Assembly: GCF_002095315.1 (NCBI RefSeq)
Contig: NZ_MLFN01000007.1
Location: 28,879 to 92,878, forward strand
Length of the DNA stretch: 64,000 nucleotides
From: Pantoea conspicua
Lineage (GTDB): Bacteria; Pseudomonadota; Gammaproteobacteria; Enterobacterales; Enterobacteriaceae
Direction of reading: 5' to 3'
The notes beneath the pieces were generated by a model that worked only from the letters and a program-made list of their open reading frames with translations, was not told where the DNA came from and did no database searches. Position 1 is the stretch's first letter; each line of letters starts with the position of its first letter. Below are positions 57,699 through 64,000 of the stretch, piece after piece. A program made the position numbers and the translations under genes.

Positions 57699-59097
57699 TA
57701 GCCTCCTCAGGCTTTGGCGATGATTTATGGGTCAGATGGTAAGCGGCATAGCAGAACAGCACAAACGGAATGCCACACCACAGGGCGATGCGCTGGGTCG
57801 GATCGAACGCCAGGCCGACACAGGCCAGCAGACAGAGCAGAAACCCGAGCACCGGCGTCAGCGGATAGAGCGGCGCGCGATAGCCCAGCTCCGCCAGAGA
57901 TTTTCCCTGCTGCAGGTGGCGACGACGGAAGACAAAATGTGAAGCGCAGATGCTGAGCCAGACGGCGACCACCGCAAAGCCGGATATCGCCGACAGCGCC
58001 ACAAACACCGTATCCGGCGCGACCACGCTGGAGATCAGCGCCAGCAATCCGCCAATCATGCTGACGGTAATCGCCAGCAGCGGTACGCCGCGCTTATTCA
58101 CCCGGGCAAAAGCGCGCGGCAGCGTATTTTCATTCGCCAGCGACCAGAGCATCCGACCAGAGGCATAGAGTCCCGAGTTGGCGGCTGACAGAATGGCGGT
58201 CAGGATGACAAAGTTGATGATATCCGCCGCCCCGGGCACGCCGATCTTTTCAAATACCAGCACAAACGGGCTTTTAACAATCCCGGCCTGATCCATCGGG
58301 ATCAGCGCCGCCAGCACAAACACCGTACCAATAAAGAAGATGATCAGCCTGGCTACGGTGGTGCGGATCGCCAGCGGCAGCACTTTCTCTGGCTGCTGGG
58401 TTTCACCGGCTGCGATACCAATCAGTTCGGTGCCGGAGAAGGCGAAATTCACTGCCACCATGGTCATCAGGATCGGCAACACGCCGTTCGGCAGCCAGCC
58501 ATGCGCGGTGAGATTACTCAGACCCGGCGCGGGCGTGCCATCTTTCATCGGGATAAAGCCGAACATGGCGGCACCGCCCAGCACGATGAAGGCAACAATA
58601 GTGATCACTTTGATCAGCGAGAACCAGAACTCCCCTTCCGCGAAGAAGCGGGTCGAGATGACATTCAGCAGATAGATTGCACAGCAGAACACCAGGCACC
58701 AGATCCAGACCGGGATCTGCGGAAACCAGTACTGCATACAGAAGCCGGCCGCCGTCAGGCTGGAGCCCAGCGCTACGGTCCACGTCAGCCAGTAGAGCCA
58801 GGCCACGGTGTAACCGGTGGCGGGACTGAGGTAGCGCGCCGCATAGACGTGAAAGGCGCCGGTCTCCGGCATCGCCACAGAGAGCTCGCCCAGGCAGACC
58901 ATCACCAGCCACACCACTAACGCGCCAATCAGGTAAGCCAGCAGAGTTCCGGCCGCGCCGGTGGTGGAGATAATGTAACCGGTGTTAAAAAACAGCCCGG
59001 TGCCAATCACGCCCCCCAGCGATAACATCACCAGATGGCGCACTTTCATGGTGCGTTTGAATTGATCCTGCGCGGGGTTTTGCTCTTCACTCATCAC
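57685..59097 (-). CDS. mmuP: S-methylmethionine permease
   Basis: 470 codons. APC amino-acid permease with 12 predicted membrane segments; [53 protein letters not shown] is the family signature region. Assignment as MmuP rests on similarity and on coupling to mmuM. Tandem met boxes lie just upstream. Confidence 0.94.
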   Translation of the reverse strand: MMSEEQNPAQDQFKRTMKVRHLVMLSLGGVIGTGLFFNTGYIISTTGAAGTLLAYLIGALVVWLVMVCLGELSVAMPETGAFHVYAARYLSPATGYTVAWLYWLTWTVALGSSLTAAGFCMQYWFPQIPVWIWCLVFCCAIYLLNVISTRFFAEGEFWFSLIKVITIVAFIVLGGAAMFGFIPMKDGTPAPGLSNLTAHGWLPNGVLPILMTMVAVNFAFSGTELIGIAAGETQQPEKVLPLAIRTTVARLIIFFIGTVFVLAALIPMDQAGIVKSPFVLVFEKIGVPGAADIINFVILTAILSAANSGLYASGRMLWSLANENTLPRAFARVNKRGVPLLAITVSMIGGLLALISSVVAPDTVFVALSAISGFAVVAVWLSICASHFVFRRRHLQQGKSLAELGYRAPLYPLTPVLGFLLCLLACVGLAFDPTQRIALWCGIPFVLFCYAAYHLTHKSSPKPEEANDVA

Positions 59098-59109
59098 TTT
59101 TATCCGTAT

Positions 59110-59133
59110 GGACGTCTAAACATCTATAGTGGA
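59110..59133. promoter_or_regulatory. MetJ operator (tandem met boxes) of mmuPM
   Basis: GGACGTCT and AAACATCT are adjacent 8-base units (59110-59125) fitting the AGACGTCT met-box repeat, 13 bases before the mmuP start. MetJ with SAM would repress the operon. Confidence 0.75.
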
Positions 59134-59230
59134 GAGTTTTATACGCGTCACAGGCGGGAATTGCAATGGATTGCCGGGGTGGGAGGATAACCGATGCGTT
59201 CAGTGCCCCGTCGCAGCGGGGCCTGATGCG

Positions 59231-59566
59231 TTAGCCGAAAACGCTCTGTAAATAGCGTTCCAGCGCCATGCGGGAACTGAATCCGTGCGGGATGCCGTAG
59301 TGTTCCTGTGAATCACCCGCCAGGTAGAGAGGGAATTGGGTGTAGTGATCGCAGGTCTTCATTTCAGAAGCCGGTTCAGCGAACGGCTGGCTCTTCTCTT
59401 TCAGTGTCGGGTGAATCACCAGCGCCGTGCGCCCCATGCGCGCTTCGCGATTCACATAAACGTAGTTGTCACCACGGCGATAGCCATATGCCCGTGGGGT
59501 AATTTCATCGACTTCAAAACCCGCTTTTTCCAGTACGCGCGCTACCTCATCTGGTCGTAAATACAT
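59231..59566 (-). CDS. ygaC: YgaC family protein (DUF2002)
   Basis: 111 codons, near-identical to E. coli Yga[52 protein letters not shown] and [18 protein letters not shown]. Function unknown. It stands beside ygaM and nrdHIEF, as in E. coli. Confidence 0.94.
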   Translation of the reverse strand: MYLRPDEVARVLEKAGFEVDEITPRAYGYRRGDNYVYVNREARMGRTALVIHPTLKEKSQPFAEPASEMKTCDHYTQFPLYLAGDSQEHYGIPHGFSSRMALERYLQSVFG

Positions 59567-59718
59567 GCTCGATCCTCTCCTCTTTCAAAAGCTTCGCAAC
59601 CTTACAACAGCATGACAGAGTGGGCATTCGGAATTTTCCCTAAAGGCCACTCTCGCGTCTCGTTTATCTCAAGGTCGTCTACACTAGTATTACGTTTTAA
59701 AACAAAGGGAGCCAAAAA

Positions 59719-60036
59719 ATGTTTAATCGAACCGTAAAAAACGATGACATTGATATCAATCAGGATGTTAACGAACTCGCTGATTCACTTGAAGCACTGC
59801 TGAAATCTTACGGCAGTGATGCCAAAGATGAAGTGGACTCTGCACGCAGCCAGGCAGAAACTCTGCTGAAACAGACTCGCGCAAAACTGAACGGCGGCAG
59901 CAACCGTGTGGCGCAGGTCGCCCGTGATGCCGGTACACAGGTTGATACCTATGTGCATGATAAGCCGTGGCACGGTGTCGGCGTCGGTGCCGCCATCGGT
60001 CTGGTGTTTGGTGTGCTGCTGGCGTCACGCCGCTAA
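59719..60036 (+). CDS. ygaM: YgaM, DUF883/ElaB-YqjD family membrane-anchored protein
   Basis: 105 codons. Long helical N-terminus with heptads (DVNELADSLEALLKSYGSDAKDEVDSARSQAETLLKQTRAKL) and a C-terminal anchor WHGVGVGAAIGLVFGVLLASRR. Homologues ElaB and YqjD are inner-membrane, ribosome-associated stationary-phase proteins. A terminator follows. Confidence 0.92.
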   Translation: MFNRTVKNDDIDINQDVNELADSLEALLKSYGSDAKDEVDSARSQAETLLKQTRAKLNGGSNRVAQVARDAGTQVDTYVHDKPWHGVGVGAAIGLVFGVLLASRR

Positions 60037-60054
60037 ACGCTATCACCTTTCCCG

Positions 60055-60080
60055 AGCCTCGCCCTGTGCGGGGCTTTTTT
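60055..60080 (+). terminator. Terminator after ygaM
   Basis: AGCCTCGC-CCTGT-GCGGGGCT followed by TTTTTT, with one G-T wobble in the stem. Confidence 0.85.
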
Positions 60081-60180
60081 ATGCCTGTTTTTCGACCACT
60101 AACATTTACAAATCAATTTTTCGGTGCTGAAGGCGCAGCCTTACTGGCTTTGTGCCGTTCCGGCAAATGCAAATCTCAAA

Positions 60181-60227
60181 ACCCTATATATGGTGGGCTT
60201 GACCCAATAAAACGCTACATCTAGTAT
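60181..60227 (+). promoter_or_regulatory. nrdHIEF promoter with two NrdR boxes
   Basis: ACCCTATATATGGTGG (60181-60196) and ACGCTACATCTAGTAT (60212-60227) match the NrdR palindrome acaCwAtATaTwGtgt and start 31 bp apart, three helical turns. A sigma-70 promoter TTGACC-N17-TAGTAT (60199-60227) is overlapped by the second box, so NrdR binding would block it. Confidence 0.85.
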
Positions 60228-60334
60228 TTACCTCATCAGCACGACAGTCGATGTCTGCCCAAACGAAGCCCGTCACCTGCCACGTCTGCTTCGTTTTCCG
60301 ACATCAGAACCGCACATAGAGGGAAATACGAATC

Positions 60335-60577
60335 ATGCGCATTATTATTTACACTAAAGATAATTGTGTCCAGTGCAACGCCACCAAAAATGCCATGGAC
60401 CGTCAGGGTATCGACTATCAACTGATTAATCTTGATAGCCAGCCAGAGGCGATCGACAACCTGAAAACGCTGGGCTACCGCCAGGTGCCGGTGGTGATGG
60501 CCGATGATGACCACTGGAGCGGCTTCCGCCCGGATAAAATCGCTTCGCTGCGCCAGTTCTCCGCTGTCGGAGGCTAA
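60335..60577 (+). CDS. nrdH: Glutaredoxin-like protein NrdH
   Basis: 80 codons. Redox motif CVQC at 11-14 ([18 protein letters not shown]) and GYRQVPVV cis-Pro loop; the C-terminal WSGFRPDKI is typical of NrdH. It reduces the class Ib ribonucleotide reductase NrdEF. First gene of nrdHIEF. Confidence 0.97.
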   Translation: MRIIIYTKDNCVQCNATKNAMDRQGIDYQLINLDSQPEAIDNLKTLGYRQVPVVMADDDHWSGFRPDKIASLRQFSAVGG

Positions 60578-60964
60578 GGCGATGTTCCCACTGGTCTACT
60601 TTTCCAGCCAGTCGGAAAACACCCACCGCTTCATCCTGCGCCTGGGCTTGCCGGCCCGGCGCATTCCGCTCGATGCTAAACAGCAGTTACACACCAGCCA
60701 GCCTTACATTCTGGTGGTGCCGAGCTATGGCGGAGGCAGCAGCCGTGGCGCAGTGCCGCGCCAGGTAATCCAGTTTCTGAATGATGAAGGCAACCGTCGC
60801 GGGATTCGTGGGGTGATCGCCGCCGGTAACCGTAATTTCGGTGCTGGTTACTGCCTGGCCGGCAGCATCATTGCAAAAAAATGTCAGGTTCCCTGCCTCT
60901 ACCGTTTTGAGCTGATGGGAACCCCCGACGATATCGCGAAAGTTAAAGCGGGAGTAACCCAATT

Positions 60965-64000
<3,036 letters not shown>

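Overview
The window is a chromosomal segment of an Enterobacterales bacterium. Gene order (purL-mltF-tadA, lepA-lepB-rnc-era-recO-pdxJ-acpS, rpoE-rseABC, smpB-ssrA, speG, ygaC-ygaM-nrdHIEF) and protein sequences are close to Escherichia coli but consistently diverged. A RIO-type kinase and local rearrangements suggest Pantoea or another Erwiniaceae. This genus call is inference; no 16S gene is present.

Layout. Positions 1-28029 are core genome: the 5' part of purL on the minus strand, mltF, tadA, pgpC, an RpiR regulator, a ferredoxin, the acpS-pdxJ-recO-era-rnc-lepB-lepA cluster, the sigma-E locus rseCBA-rpoE, nadB, trmN, srmB, grcA, ung, grpE, nadK, recN, bamE, rnfH-ratA, smpB and the tmRNA gene ssrA. 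Several regulatory sites are readable: PurR at purL, a sigma-E promoter at rpoE, a NadR palindrome at nadB, FNR at grcA, a sigma-32 promoter at grpE and LexA-like boxes at recN.

Positions 28030 to about 39825 are an integrated P4-like phage satellite at the 3' end of ssrA. It has a P4-type integrase, a SIR2/P-loop NTPase gene whose start overlaps the integrase stop, a P2/P4-like cos sequence, a Psu-like gene, an Ogr/Delta activator with its TGT-N12-ACA site, iteron clusters resembling P4 ori and crr, an AlpA regulator, a P4-type immunity leader, small Icd/Ash-like genes and the alpha replication gene. Alpha carries a one-base frameshift. AT-rich cargo sits beside int (SIR2/NTPase) and beside the right end (a HEPN-like protein and a UDG-fold-like protein). 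These three are the best defence candidates in the window. The right end carries a diverged copy of the ssrA downstream terminator.

Positions 39856-64000 hold a YaaW-domain fusion protein, ymjA, a cold-shock-domain protein, a RIO kinase, and mgtA with a short proline-containing leader peptide and an unlisted 28-codon membrane peptide downstream. These are followed by a five-gene peptide-type ABC transporter, a three-gene nitrate/taurine-type ABC transporter behind a perfect palindromic operator, speG, a small lipoprotein, mmuPM with met boxes, ygaC, ygaM, and nrdHIEF with paired NrdR boxes. nrdF ends prematurely exactly where an 18-bp sequence identical to the IS903 terminal inverted repeat begins, at the window edge.
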